A stretch of DNA of 13,487 bases from the NCBI GenBank assembly GCA_011800805.1, contig MPNW01001326.1:1-13487 (forward strand). Direction: 5' to 3'. Every line of letters starts with the position of its first letter. Position 1 is the first letter of the stretch. The translations under genes were made by a program, and so were the position numbers. Under the pieces are notes generated by a model that searched no databases, was not told the DNA's origin, and was given only the letters and a program-made list of their open reading frames with translations. Source of the DNA: Hirudo medicinalis (taxonomy: Eukaryota > Annelida > Clitellata > Hirudinida > Hirudinidae). This document shows, piece by piece, positions 1-8,680 of the stretch.

Positions 1-110
1 ATTATAGATTATTATCAATTATTATTAAATATTATTAATTATTATTAATTATTATTTATTATTATTAATTATTATCAATTATTATTAATTATTATCAATA
101 TAATTTATTT
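1..110 (+). repeat. ATT/ATTATTAATT low-complexity run at the left edge
   Basis: Imperfect ATTATTAATT and ATTATCAATT decamers run from the first base. The true left end is outside the window. Confidence 0.85.
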
Positions 111-314
111 GAATTAATCAAACTTTAAATATTTTTATTTCGAAGAACTCACGGCTATTATGAGTCCGGTCGTTGTGAGTACTTGATTCCTTTCTTCCTG
201 TTTCAGTGATAATTACTTGAGAATTACAAATAATTTCAGTTAAAATATTTAATTCATAATTACAAATAATTTCAGATTATATATTTAATTGTTGCTATGG
301 TCGACAACATGGTA

Positions 315-426
315 GTGATGGTGATGATGATGATGATGATGATCTTGATATGCTTCATTCATCCATGAAAGTGATGGTGGTGATGATGATGATGATGATC
401 TTGATATATTTCATTCATCCATGAAA
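315..426 (+). repeat. Tandem duplication of a 56-bp unit with GAT runs
   Basis: Two adjacent 56-bp units (315-370 and 371-426) differ at three positions. Each is a GATGATGAT run followed by CTTGATATNNTTCATTCATC and CATGAAA. Confidence 0.9.
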
Positions 427-954
427 GAGAAGATTGGTGATTCATCCTTCAATCCATCCACAAGGAGCGTGACAATGATAACGAGATTTGTCGCGCATTT
501 TACGAATTACAGCACTAAATGTTGATTTGTCTGGAAAATAAAAAAAAAAAAAAATCATTTTTTCAAAAAATAACGAGGAACTTCAATCAAGAAGTCAATC
601 AGCTTCAATCAGGAATCAACATTAAACATCATTTTAAAAAATACTAATTAAGATATTTTAAAAATTAAATTTAAGAAATTCATTAAAAATATTTTGTCGA
701 AATATTCTCAGAAATTCAGTGAAAATCTCTCGAGGAATTGGAGTCCTTGATTTTTTATCGCTTTTCAAGTGCATGAGGATAAACATCCGTCATTTCGTGA
801 TATTTATTAATTAAATATTTTATATTATTTAGTAATTAAATAAAATAATTGTTCGTTATTCCTTGTTATGAATTGAATAAAATGATTAGACTTTACGATT
901 TTTACAAAAGTTGAAATAAAAATTTCTCAGAAATCCACTCAGAATCGATTCAAA

Positions 955-1140
955 GTTGTCTATGTATACTTTGTTGTCTATGTATACTACGTTGTCTATG
1001 TATATTATGTTGTCTATGTTGTCCATGTAAACTATGTTGTCTATTTATACTATGTTGTCTATGTATACTATGCTGTCTATGTTGTCTATGTATACTATGT
1101 TGTCTATGTTGTCTATGTATACTATGTTGTCTATGTTGTC
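955..1140 (+). repeat. GTTGTCTATGTATACTAT minisatellite
   Basis: A tandem array of an 18-bp unit GTTGTCTATGTATACTAT, with shorter 9-12 bp GTTGTCTAT units inserted in a near-regular way towards the right end. It ends at GGTCGGTTGTCTGC. Confidence 0.9.
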
Positions 1141-1354
1141 GGTCGGTTGTCTGCGCTCTTTGTTGTTAATCCCATGGTTATTGATGACATTTTAATGGAT
1201 GACGTGTTAATGGATGACATTTTAATATTATTATTTATGATATTAACTCTCCGACCAACTGGTCTTCTGCAAATATGTCATCCATCAGCACGAAATAAAA
1301 ACAAAATACATTTGACTTCGACACCAAATAAGAACGTCGACTGCCACTAACATT

Positions 1355-1465
1355 TGTATAATATTAACTTATTGTAATATTATTATATAATATATTATCA
1401 TTATTATAATATTATTATATAATATATTATAATTATTATTATATTATTTAATTATTATAATATTA
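1355..1465 (+). repeat. AT-only palindromic stretch with an internal duplication
   Basis: TAATATTATTATATAATATA occurs twice within about 55 bp and is nearly self-complementary. A run of ten C follows at about 1470-1480. Strong hairpin potential; no terminal features of a known element recognised. Confidence 0.6.
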
Positions 1466-2079
1466 ACCTCTCCCCCCCCCGTCAATCGTGTACCCTCTTG
1501 TGGATTTTTGGGAGAATTCATAATTTCGTGTCACATGCTTAAGCGTCTGTGATCAGATATAAATATATCCGACAATTAGCAATAATTGGTTCTCAGTTAT
1601 TATTGTAATTATTATTATTATTATTATTATTATTATTGTTATTGTAATTATGAATGAGGAGTTTTAACAATAACGTCACTCAAACTCAAATTTAAATGAG
1701 TAGCAGACAAATCCATGAAAGCATGAAGGACAATCGACAGCGTAATTAATTTTTTCCAATTTCAATGTTAAAATATTATTACATCGTTTGTGATTTAACT
1801 TATATTCGCACTAAAATCACCCACTTGTTTAGAAATAATAATAATGATATTAATGATAATCATAAATCTATTTATACGTGTCCTCGGTCGATGTGCTAAC
1901 AAATGCATCTTTAAACAAAGTTACGACTTATTAAAACCTTAATAGCAAAACTAGGAACATTTTAAACAAGATAATTCCTCGAAATAAACATTTATACCGG
2001 GCAGTTACGGTGCCATGACAAACGAACGTATAAAACACTCAAACACAAATACAAATCAAGAATGAATCACCAAACAAAC

Positions 2080-2208
2080 CAGTACAGGAAAAGGCACTAA
2101 TCTTCGTCAATCCAGCAAAGCACCAACATTCGTACGATCCAATAGTGTTTCTACACCTGGTCGATCCACTGCTACAGTTGTGCTGCATGGACAGACATTC
2201 CTCTATGT
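2080..2208 (-). CDS. Gene B cbEGF exon, last one visible
   Basis: This 43-codon exon has acceptor CTCCTCAG and donor ACTG|GTTTGT, phase 1 at both ends. It opens DIEECLSMQHNC, with Glu for the usual Asp, and has CRNTIGSYEC and CWC before the final Cys. The gene must continue, because the exon ends with an open phase-1 donor and no stop. No acceptor with a convincing coding segment was found in the remaining 2 kb, so the next exon probably lies outside. Confidence 0.85.
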
Positions 2209-5200
2209 CTGAGGAGTGGATAAAATATTTATTATATTTCTTCAAAATCGAAAATTTTGATCGTCCGCAGTCCTGATTTATAAATATTATTGTAGTTGTA
2301 ATAATAATATATAATATAATAATAAAATAATATAATATAATATATCTATAATTATGTTAATATTAACCGTAAGAACGAAAATGTTAATTAATAATGATAA
2401 TGCAAAAAATAACACCTGTCAATACTTGTATAGCCCCTTCCTCTTATTACAAATTTTAACCCTAGCCATAATCTTTAGCCAATAGCCGTAGCCTTGACCT
2501 TTGACTCATTTGAACCGACCGACCTTCGCAAATCAATCTAGCGACCTCCATAAATCCGGTCAAACATATGCAATCGTATGATCCTTGTGTGTTGTGGCAT
2601 CTTGAAGTTTGATCGTCGCATCTATCGGTGTTTGTTGAGCACTCGTCGATGTCTGGAAAATGGTTAAAAGAATCTAATAATAATCATGCAGTAATTACTC
2701 TGAATAGTAAATAATACTTGGATGACACAATATTACTAAAGAGAGCAGTACATGGCATCGGTCGACGGCGAGTTATGCCGAACTGTCCAGACGAGATGAT
2801 TGCATGATTTGACGATGGAAGCAGAATGTCCTTTAAAGCTGAGAATCAAAAGTAACACTGAGTAGGGTAAGAACAGTAGAAGAAGGAAGGAGGATGATTG
2901 GGACGTTCATGGAGGATGGGGAGACAGAGTTTTTAGACGGACAGATGAACATGATTTCGGATTTCTGCGGATTCATTTTCCTATTCGGTAAATATTCTCG
3001 CAAGTGATCCTTACGCAATAACTGAATTTTTGCTGAATAACTCCAACAATAAACTCGGCGTAAATTAAGCCCCGTCATTTACTACAATATATTTATTACA
3101 ATATATTTATCACTATATATTTATTACAATATATTTATTACAATATATTTATTACTATATATTTATTACAATATATTTATTACAATATATTTATCACTAT
3201 ATATTTATTACAATATATTTATTACAATATATTTATTACAATATATTTATCACTATATATTTATTACAATATATTTATTACAATATATTTATCACTATAT
3301 ATTTATTACAATATATTTATTACAATATATTTATCGCTATATATTTATTACAATATATTTATTACTATGTATTTACATACCCTATTACTATTAATATTGT
3401 AACGAGAGCTATGCAGTAAAATGAAGATTCCATTTTTGTACCTTTGCACATATAATCGGTATGTTCTTCATATCCAACCAAGCAATTGCACCCGTACGAT
3501 CCAAACGAATTCATGCATTCTGTCGATTCTTTATGGCACAAATTGTCCGTGGCACATTCGTCTATGTCTAGAAAAATTGAGTTATTGAAATAAAAGCTAC
3601 ATCTTTATTCAATTTATTATCGGAAATTTGTTTAAAATCATTGGTTTTGAGTACAAACAAATCTTAATCCAAATGTGGAATGATTGTGAAAAATTAAATT
3701 CAGAATTTGGATAATTTCTTCTCAAAATGGCTCCGGATCGAATATAAAATAGGCATCCTTTAGTCATGGATAAACTCAACACATGAGACGACCCAGAAAT
3801 TAATTAACCCATATTTGGTTAATTTATCTTGTTAGAACCGTGACATATATTAACCAACTCAAGCTAACCCGAGCACGAAAAGCTGTCTGCTATCTCAAAT
3901 CCAGAAAGGCATTTGCACTCGTAGGAGCCCACTGTATTAGAGCATATTGTCGTGTTTCTTTGGCATCCTCCGATGTTGTTTAAGCATTCATTGATGTCTG
4001 CAATCAAATGGATGCATTAATTGTGGAAATCTTTCCATTTTGGAAATCTTATTAAAATTTATTATGATAAACTGAATTATTAATAAATTAATTGTTCCAG
4101 TCCATCAAGTTCCGAAAATATGCAACTCTGAATTTACAAGTAAACCGTAGATTAACAGATGGATTTTAAAGATAAAAGTTTAGCTTTATGAACTTCAATG
4201 CAGTATTACAAATAGTGCCGATCCAGCTAGATCCCAATTCATGCCTCTTGGTTATTGGTCTTAATGACGAATTACATTATTACCCTCGCATTTTTTCTCT
4301 ATTTCCATGAAGCCAACTCGGCAATGGCATTTGTAGGAACCAAGGATGTTGATACAAATAGCACCGGTCCAGCACGGGTTCCTCTGACATTCGTCGATAT
4401 CTGCGTAATAATAATATTAATACATTTCAGAAAAAAATAAAATAAAACTATTCGCAGATCATTCAATCTGAATGGCTTTTAAAACCCAATCTACACCTTT
4501 ACAAACATCCTCTGGAAGCGGCACTATCCACTCAACTAAAAGTACAAATAATGACTTAATCAATCCGTTACGATTAGGTTGGGCAATAAGATTGGGCTAA
4601 TAAGATGAACAAAGAAATATTATAAAAAAAAAATTTGAGTATTGTTGTATTAACTATTACTGAACTTCTCGACGTGCTAACCGTTACATGCTTCCAAAAA
4701 CACCGGCATGAAGCCTTCCCGGCACTGGCAAACTCCAGTTTGAATCGTAGTTTCACTAATCGTTTGACAGCCATCTTCTTGACAACCTCCATTGTCGCTG
4801 CTACAATCTGGAAGAAAAATGGAAATTTCCGACGGACTAATTGAGCAAAGGATTTAATTAATTAGACTTTTTTGATCTCTAATTAATATTACTAATGATC
4901 AAGATAAAGCAAATATAACTCTTAACAAATCAACTTAAAAGTTAGAACTGGTGTATTTCAACATTTCGTCCAAAGAGAATTGGAAATTAAACATTTTCCG
5001 GGCAGAAGTCCTTCTGATTAGTCTTATACGAATCTATATTCTCAGAGCTATTTCGATGAAATTTTTTATGGTGATACTTTATGTCCAGGGGTGATCACAG
5101 AAACAAATGTTCGGAAAATTCTTGAATCGACGTTAATACTTTGAAGCCAAAGTTAACTAATATTCATGTGAGCGGTAATACACTTGCATTAGCCAGACAT

Positions 5201-6060
5201 TTCTCAAAATAGGTTATGCCAGTAGCTTTTCATTTTAAAAGGTCCTACTTTTAACAACTTGTCGAAATCTACAATGTGCAATGGACAAGGTGCAACAATT
5301 TATCTCAAAGATATCTTGTCGCGAGAACTCCTCAATTTCTAAATATGTATAGTTCCACTTCTCAAGGCAGGATTGTGATTTTTTTTTAGTCTAATTATTA
5401 CCTTTAATTAATCCAGCATTTAAGTTAGGGTACATGCTTTTTGTCGTCATACATATATTTACATACACATTTTTTTGTCGCCCTAACCCTTTTTGTCGTC
5501 GATTGTTCGTCATATATAAAAATAAAAAACATAAAAATAGAAAATCACTTCTAATATTGCACGAAATTCCTCCGAAGCCCAAAGGACATTCCTCGCATTT
5601 AGTAGCATTCTCTAGGCACGACGGTTTGATGAATGTGTCTTTTTCCAATTTCTCGTAGTCTTTAAAAAATAGCATTTACAAAAATACTGCGCTACGAAAA
5701 TTAATGTAACGGGTATTTGCTTTGATTGCCATATCGCAAGTCCAGTCATTTTGGATTTTATGATTACTTTTATAAAATCATAGCAGACCATTCATTTTAA
5801 GTACTTTTTTAAAAATACTTATAAAATACTAATAACAATACAGCGCCTGCAGTATGGATACGACACTTGTAAGAATCTTACATTTTGTCTAGTTATCTGA
5901 AAAACTATCACAAACATTTGCCCAAAATTTGAAATATTTTATGTTTTCCATTCATACTTAATAATGTTTCAATAGGTTTAGAAATCAAGATAGTAAAATC
6001 TGAACATGAATAAAATTTCTTGGAAAAATCCCTTTGTACAGAGATAATAATAATAAAAAC

Positions 6061-6092
<32 letters not shown>

Positions 6093-8680
6093 CAATAATA
6101 ATAATGATAATAATAGTTAATTTATAATGCGCCATTTGCATAGCGTCAGAGGCGCTAAAGAGATGACATGGTGTGACATCCTGTACAGGAAATAACATGT
6201 TAATGCAGGGCTCATAAAGTCTGGCTACTGTGATAAGCTTTCATACACGAACAGCAATGTAAAGTAAGGTTTTGATTGCTAAGAAATGTGTTAGTTAGCA
6301 TTATTACAGATATGTTTAGGAAAACGTCATAGCGACATGGAGAAAGAACAAATAAAGGAGTTAAACGAGCTAAATATGTCATTACATGAAATTTCAAAAA
6401 GAGTTTAACATACTAAACGTTCCAGAGGAAGACCTGTACACTAGATCATCGTCAGAAGAGAATCCTTCTACGTGAAACTCCCTAACCCTAATAACCCTAA
6501 CCCTAACCCCTAACCCTAACCCAAAGGGAAGTGCTCTCAATGGAATGTCAAAACAAGCTGAATTTGCATCAGAGTCAGTCTACAATATGGAGATACCTTC
6601 GGAGAAGAGGATTTAGGTCCCTCGAGAAGCCTTTTTTGATAGAAGTTCACAAAAAGATCCAATTTAACTGTTTCGGGAAAATGGTGAAATTGGAGGTGGA
6701 GTTTTGTTATTTTCTCTATCGAAATAAAATCAATTTGGATGATCCAGGCCGCTCCAAATATTGTTTGCATGATGTCAGAAGATCGCCAAAGTCATTTTTA
6801 AAATGAAAATTTGGAGATGGATCCATCATTGGACTGCCATTTCCTTCTCTTGATTCGACAGAGCTGGAGGTCTTAGAGGGAAAGCAGAATTCCTCAAAAT
6901 ATGCTGAAACTTTGCAATGGCATGCAATATTCTAACATCCTGAAACTGGATAAAGCTCTGAAAGAGGCATAGAGAGAGTTTGACAAAAGAGCCCGAAACC
7001 CCTCGCTAATAAACATTTCAAATCAAACATCGACTTCAGAAGGTAATTAAAAAGTAATGTGACAAGACCCATTTTTAACTTTATTTTAGAATTTTAGAGT
7101 GGAGTTTGGATTTTCACGGATTTTCAATGTTTTGCGCTCAGATTAGTATTTTCCCAAAACTAATGAACTTATACACATCATAGCAATAACTGATATAAAT
7201 ATATTACGTAACAACAAGATTACGATTAAAATAAACGCGAGTGTGGAATCCCTACAGCAGGCGAAGTATCGGGTGATACTTGTATTCACTTATCGATCGC
7301 TAAAAGTCATTTTACAACCTGTGAAATAGATAGGAATGTGAGGTTTGTTCCCGCATAACTGACCCATAAATGTACAGGGCGAGTAGCAAAACCCATACGC
7401 GACCTGCTTCAGCGCAAACAAATCTCCAAGACAGTGGCATACCCCACTCTGAAACATTTGTAATTTTTAGTCCAAGTTAAAGTCTAAGTTTGGGGATTAG
7501 AGTTATGGCTAGGATTAAAGTTAGATTTAGGGTTAAGGAAATGCTTGTGGATTAAAGTTATGGCTAGAGTTGAGGTTAAGGCCAAGGTTAAGATTATTTA
7601 TAACTAAAACTAAGCTGAATAATTACCATGATTCCTCCATAGGGACGCTGAGATGCAAAACACTTGAAAAGGCATCGGTCGAGATCGCTTTCGATGTCCG
7701 TACTTTCTCCTTCATACTCATAACAACCGAGAAATAACTCTGAATCGGTCACTATAAAAACATTTTTGTTTTGTAATGTTAGAGATAGATGGATGGACAG
7801 AGGAGCGGATAAGGTAATAAATGGACGAATGAGTAAGTGGGCGGCTGATTTGATGAATTCTCCTTAGGCTAGGGTTAGGGTTAGGTTAAGCAGTTTCATA
7901 CGATTTTAAACTTTACACACCGTGTGCTTTCATCTCGAATAGCTTGATAGTCAGAGGTTGCAATACACGAATTCGGATGAATCGAGAATATCCCATGCAG
8001 AAAGAAACTATGTTCATTGCCACGCTGGCTATACACGACGCCGTCGGATTACCGTGAGGAGAATTTCCTAAGAGATCCATGCCCATTTTGGTGGTGTTTG
8101 GAACTGAAAAGTTTGAAAAATTTCATGAGAACTTCTAAATGCAATCGACGTAGCATAAATTTATAAGTCCTTAAAAATCTAGATAATGAGATTATTTCGC
8201 CATATTTTCCATCGATTCCAGAAAAACATGATCCTATAAGTTGAGCGAGGTTTTGCTCCCATAATTGAAAATAACTGAAATTGCACCAATATTGGACCTT
8301 GACTTATATCACACAAACTTTGAGCACTAGTAAAAGCTTTTATTTACTCAAAAAGGTCACCCATACAATTACATCGAACACCCAGAAAGAAAATCCCCTT
8401 CGGAGAAAAATTATACCATTCATGGACGAACCCCAACCCACTCACCAACATCTTCAGTCTCTATAAGTGTGGCATTGATATAATGAGTCACTCCCATGTC
8501 TATTAAGACGCTAGAATCAGTCGTAAACGTTGTAAAGTTCGACTCAGAGTCAATGTAATTCGTTTTATTTTCAAATCGATAGTAAATATGTTTTCCTCGC
8601 GAATGTGAGGTCCTTGCTTTTATGCGAATTTCTTTCCCAATCAAGATGTTAATGAACAATATTATCCTTCGGAGTAGCAT
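2080..8680 (-). CDS. Gene B: secreted or membrane protein with F5/8C-like, WSC and EGF domains, 5' part
   Basis: Eleven exons can be read, and the 3' end lies beyond the left edge: 8680-8446, 8103-7921, 7751-7627, 7448-7319, 5659-5549, 4807-4682, 4400-4284, 3997-3869, 3567-3442, 2652-2524, 2208-2080. All junctions are AG/GT. All introns are phase 1 except the one inside the WSC domain (phase 0). Visible residues number 513: signal peptide about 1-16, F5/8C-like about 20-139, WSC about 144-224, four-Cys segment 225-261, EGF 262-303, then five cbEGF modules 304-513. WSC and F5/8C folds are usually carbohydrate-binding or suspected of it, so an extracellular glycan-binding head on an EGF stalk is inferred. 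By analogy with gene A, a membrane exon may lie outside the window. Confidence 0.78.
2524..2652 (-). CDS. Gene B cbEGF exon
   Basis: This 43-codon exon has acceptor TTTTCCAG and donor GAAG|GTCGGT, phase 1 at both ends. It reads DIDECSTNTDRC, then CHNTQGSYDC and CIC, and closes LICEG. The closing sequence TGCGAAGGTC is shared with the gene A exon at 12814-12927, which fits common descent of these exons. Confidence 0.85.
2736..3078 (-). pseudogene. Non-LTR retrotransposon reverse-transcriptase fragment
   Basis: In the minus frame, EYLPNRKMNPQKSEIMFIC resembles the region of non-LTR reverse transcriptases with N-x-L/M-x-x-N-P-x-K-[ST]-E-x-M. It is followed after about 25 residues by VLTLLSVTFDSQLS (the LGV.lD..L motif). 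A one-base shift then continues SFKGHSASIVKSCNHL, like the conserved SF..H...V...C segment, to TAG at 2736-2738. It is therefore a frameshifted fragment of a CR1/Jockey-like polymerase gene. Its upstream side is cut off exactly where the 14-bp minisatellite begins. Assignment is by motif only. Confidence 0.6.
3077..3376 (+). repeat. 14-bp minisatellite TTATTACAATATAT
   Basis: About 21 copies in one gene B intron, alternating TTATTACAATATAT with 13-14 bp TTATCACTATATAT variants in a higher-order pattern. It abuts the truncated end of the reverse-transcriptase fragment. Confidence 0.95.
3442..3567 (-). CDS. Gene B cbEGF exon
   Basis: This 42-codon exon has acceptor TTTTTCTAG and donor AAAG|GTACAA, phase 1 at both ends. 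It reads DIDECATDNLC, then CMNSFGSYGC (hydroxylation consensus) and CNC, with the sixth Cys three bases before the split codon. It is a canonical module. The intron that follows carries a 14-bp minisatellite and a reverse-transcriptase fragment. Confidence 0.85.
3869..3997 (-). CDS. Gene B cbEGF exon (DINEC variant)
   Basis: This 43-codon exon has acceptor TTGCAG and donor TCGG|GTTAGC, phase 1 at both ends. It opens DINECLNNIGGC, where Asn replaces the third-position Asp (a common allowed variant), and has CSNTVGSYEC and CKC. All six cysteines are present and there are no stops. Confidence 0.85.
4284..4400 (-). CDS. Gene B cbEGF exon
   Basis: This 39-codon exon has acceptor TTACGCAG and donor GAGG|GTAATA, phase 1 at both ends. 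It reads DIDECQRNPC, then CINILGSYKC (beta-hydroxylation consensus), CHC, and a last loop rich in Glu and Lys before the sixth Cys. It is a complete canonical calcium-binding EGF module. Confidence 0.85.
4682..4807 (-). CDS. Gene B exon 6: EGF-like exon without calcium motif
   Basis: This 42-codon exon has acceptor CTTCCAG and donor AACG|GTTAGC, phase 1 to phase 1. It reads NCSSDNGGCQEDGC, then GVCQCREGFMPVF and a final Cys: six cysteines in EGF order. It starts Asn-Cys rather than DIDEC and lacks the C-x-N...GSY hydroxylation motif, so it should not bind calcium like its neighbours. It forms the boundary between the N-terminal head and the cbEGF array. Confidence 0.8.
4808..5548. other. Gene B intron, nothing recognised
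   Basis: AT-rich sequence with no clear repeat array, element or exon. A single CCCTAACCC near 5481 is the only telomere-like trace. Confidence 0.6.
5549..5659 (-). CDS. Gene B exon 5: short four-cysteine segment
   Basis: This 37-codon exon has acceptor TTTAAAG and donor AGAA|GTGATT, phase 1 at both ends, so it fits between the WSC exon and the next EGF exon. The reading starts DYEKLEKDTF and ends with CEECPLGFGGISCN. That end resembles the C-P-x-G-[FY]-x-G-x-x-C close of EGF/laminin-EGF modules, but only four cysteines are present. It may be a reduced EGF, or a linker that pairs its cysteines internally. It lies after a 1.66-kb intron, so a missed neighbouring exon is possible. Confidence 0.65.
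6046..6215 (-). mobile_element. Probable non-LTR/SINE 3' tail ending in an ATT microsatellite
   Basis: On the minus strand a stretch with GACATGG-type direct motifs and GCGCCTCTGACGC leads to AATGGCGCATTATAAATTAA, then a long (ATT)n run. The order matches the common 3' tails of CR1/L2-like elements and related SINEs, which end in GGCGCTATATAAAT followed by a trinucleotide or AT repeat. No coding part adjoins it. The boundary at 6215 is approximate. Confidence 0.4.
6338..6935 (+). pseudogene. Degenerate Tc1/mariner-type transposase in a gene B intron
   Basis: Several fragments in different frames follow the order of a Tc1/mariner transposase. The first is a helix-turn-helix-like start (MEKEQIKELNELNMSLHEIS, stop at about 6409), then SRGRPV, the GRPR hook region. 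Next is STIWRYLRRRGF with KPFL and HK, the second DNA-binding region. Then comes NKINLDDPGRSKYCLHDVRR, which resembles the first catalytic block (FSDE.KFNLDGPDGF.YYWHD), though the catalytic Asp is not evident here. A frameshift leads to GDGSII and EGKQNSSKYAETL, up to TAA near 6935. The third catalytic block (PDLNP-like) is not seen. At least three breaks and an internal telomere-like block make it non-functional. Terminal inverted repeats were not identified. Confidence 0.7.
6479..6522 (+). repeat. Interstitial telomere-like block (CCCTAA)n inside the transposase remnant
   Basis: About seven CCCTAA units, one with an extra C and one with an extra ATA, lie between the first and second DNA-binding regions of the transposase. 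The orientation is C-rich on the plus strand, opposite to the two other clear blocks. Confidence 0.9.
7319..7448 (-). CDS. Gene B exon 4: WSC domain, C-terminal half
   Basis: The acceptor GTTTCAG opens in phase 0, matching exon 3, and the donor ACAG|GTTGTA closes in phase 1. It reads SGVCHCLGDLFAL, then FCYSPC, then QLCGNKPHIPIYFT. These are the C-x-C, the paired late cysteines and the closing LCG..x..IY strand typical of WSC domains. With exon 3 it supplies exactly eight cysteines, so the domain looks complete and functional. Confidence 0.85.
7467..7597 (+). repeat. Degenerate GGTTA/GGCTA hexamer tract
   Basis: The intron inside the WSC domain is largely a decayed run of six-base units such as AAGTTA, GGCTAG, GGTTAA and GATTAG. 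The phrase ATTARAGTTATGGCTAG occurs twice about 60 bp apart. It looks like an old telomere-type array. Confidence 0.55.
7627..7751 (-). CDS. Gene B exon 3: WSC domain, N-terminal half
   Basis: The acceptor TTTTATAG opens in phase 1 and the donor ATG|GTAATT closes in phase 0. The reading ELFLGCYEYEGE, then DRCLFKCFASQRPYGGIM, is the first half of a WSC domain: GCY start, two Cys three residues apart, then the aromatic-Gly-Gly strand. WSC domains occur in yeast stress sensors, polycystin-1 and kremen-type proteins and have eight conserved cysteines. Three are here and five in the next exon. The phase change is unique in this gene and marks an intron within a domain. Confidence 0.85.
7866..7890 (+). 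repeat. Short telomere-like (TTAGGG)n block
   Basis: TTAGGCTAGGGTTAGGGTTAGG lies in the gene B intron between the second F5/8C exon and the first WSC exon, about 30 bp from the donor at 7920. Three to four units, partly degenerate. Confidence 0.8.
7921..8103 (-). CDS. Gene B exon 2: second half of F5/8C (fucolectin)-like domain
   Basis: This 61-codon exon has acceptor TTTTCAG and donor CACG|GTGTGT, phase 1 to phase 1. Two cysteines eleven residues apart (TASCIASV and VSFCMGY) are followed by YSRFIRIRVLQPLTIKLFEM. This matches the closing strands of F5/8C and F-type lectin domains, where a Cys precedes a GRYVxI strand and the domain ends L-x-L-x-E-V/M-x-V. The assignment is from pattern alone. 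The family's usual sugar and calcium ligands cannot be confirmed. Confidence 0.6.
8104..8445. other. Gene B intron within the F5/8C-like domain
   Basis: 342 bp of AT-rich sequence, no repeat or element seen. The open plus-strand frame here has no protein pattern. Confidence 0.6.
8446..8680 (-). CDS. Gene B exon 1: signal peptide and first half of F5/8C-like domain
   Basis: The start is the first ATG in an open frame; an in-frame TGA lies a little upstream. The N-terminus MLLRRIILFINILIGKE has the charged start and short hydrophobic core of a signal peptide. After it come ARTSHSRGK and, near residue 66, the stretch VLIDMG. This resembles the VDLG strand of F5/8-type-C/fucolectin domains. Three N-glycosylation sequons are visible (NKT, NFT, NAT). 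The donor GTTG|GTGAGT is phase 1. The frame stays open back to an acceptor-like TTAG at 8707-8708, so a non-coding first exon, or a trans-spliced leader, is possible. Confidence 0.65.

Larger units (their letters stand above)
1..2079. other. Region without supportable exons (gene B intron or beyond)
   Basis: It holds the repeats listed at 1-110, 315-426, 955-1140 and 1355-1465, poly-A at about 539-554 and an ATT run near 1608-1636. I looked for a cbEGF acceptor with DIDEC or for a membrane exon like that of gene A on the minus strand and found neither. The open plus-strand stretch at 1147-1350 lacks an ATG start and any domain pattern. Confidence 0.6.
5660..7318. other. Largest gene B intron, landing site for mobile elements
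   Basis: This 1.66-kb intron between the WSC exon and exon 5 contains the retroelement tail (about 6046-6215), the Tc1/mariner remnant (6338-6935) and its telomere-like block. No exon was recognised at 5660-6045 or 6936-7318. Confidence 0.6.

Noticed and set aside
442..530. Minus-strand acceptor TTTTCCAG with an open phase-1 reading (DKSTFSAVIRKMRDKSRY onward) ending at TGA, which could be a last exon of gene B
   Set aside because: No EGF or membrane pattern, and a protein ending here would have no anchor. One acceptor plus 29 codons is too little support.
1147..1350. Plus-strand open frame of 67 codons
   Set aside because: It starts at a non-ATG codon, is built partly from repeated GATGACATTTTAATG-type units, and shows no domain or splice context.
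1355..1465. The AT palindrome and C run as a miniature inverted-repeat transposon
   Set aside because: No defined ends or target-site duplication; low complexity explains it equally well.
4635..4844. Plus-strand frame opposite the gene B EGF exon at 4682-4807
   Set aside because: A shadow of the minus-strand exon, which has six ordered cysteines and splice sites.
5908..6198. Minus-strand frame with long Ile runs that could be read as membrane segments
   Set aside because: The Ile runs are the (ATT)n repeat of a probable retroelement tail.
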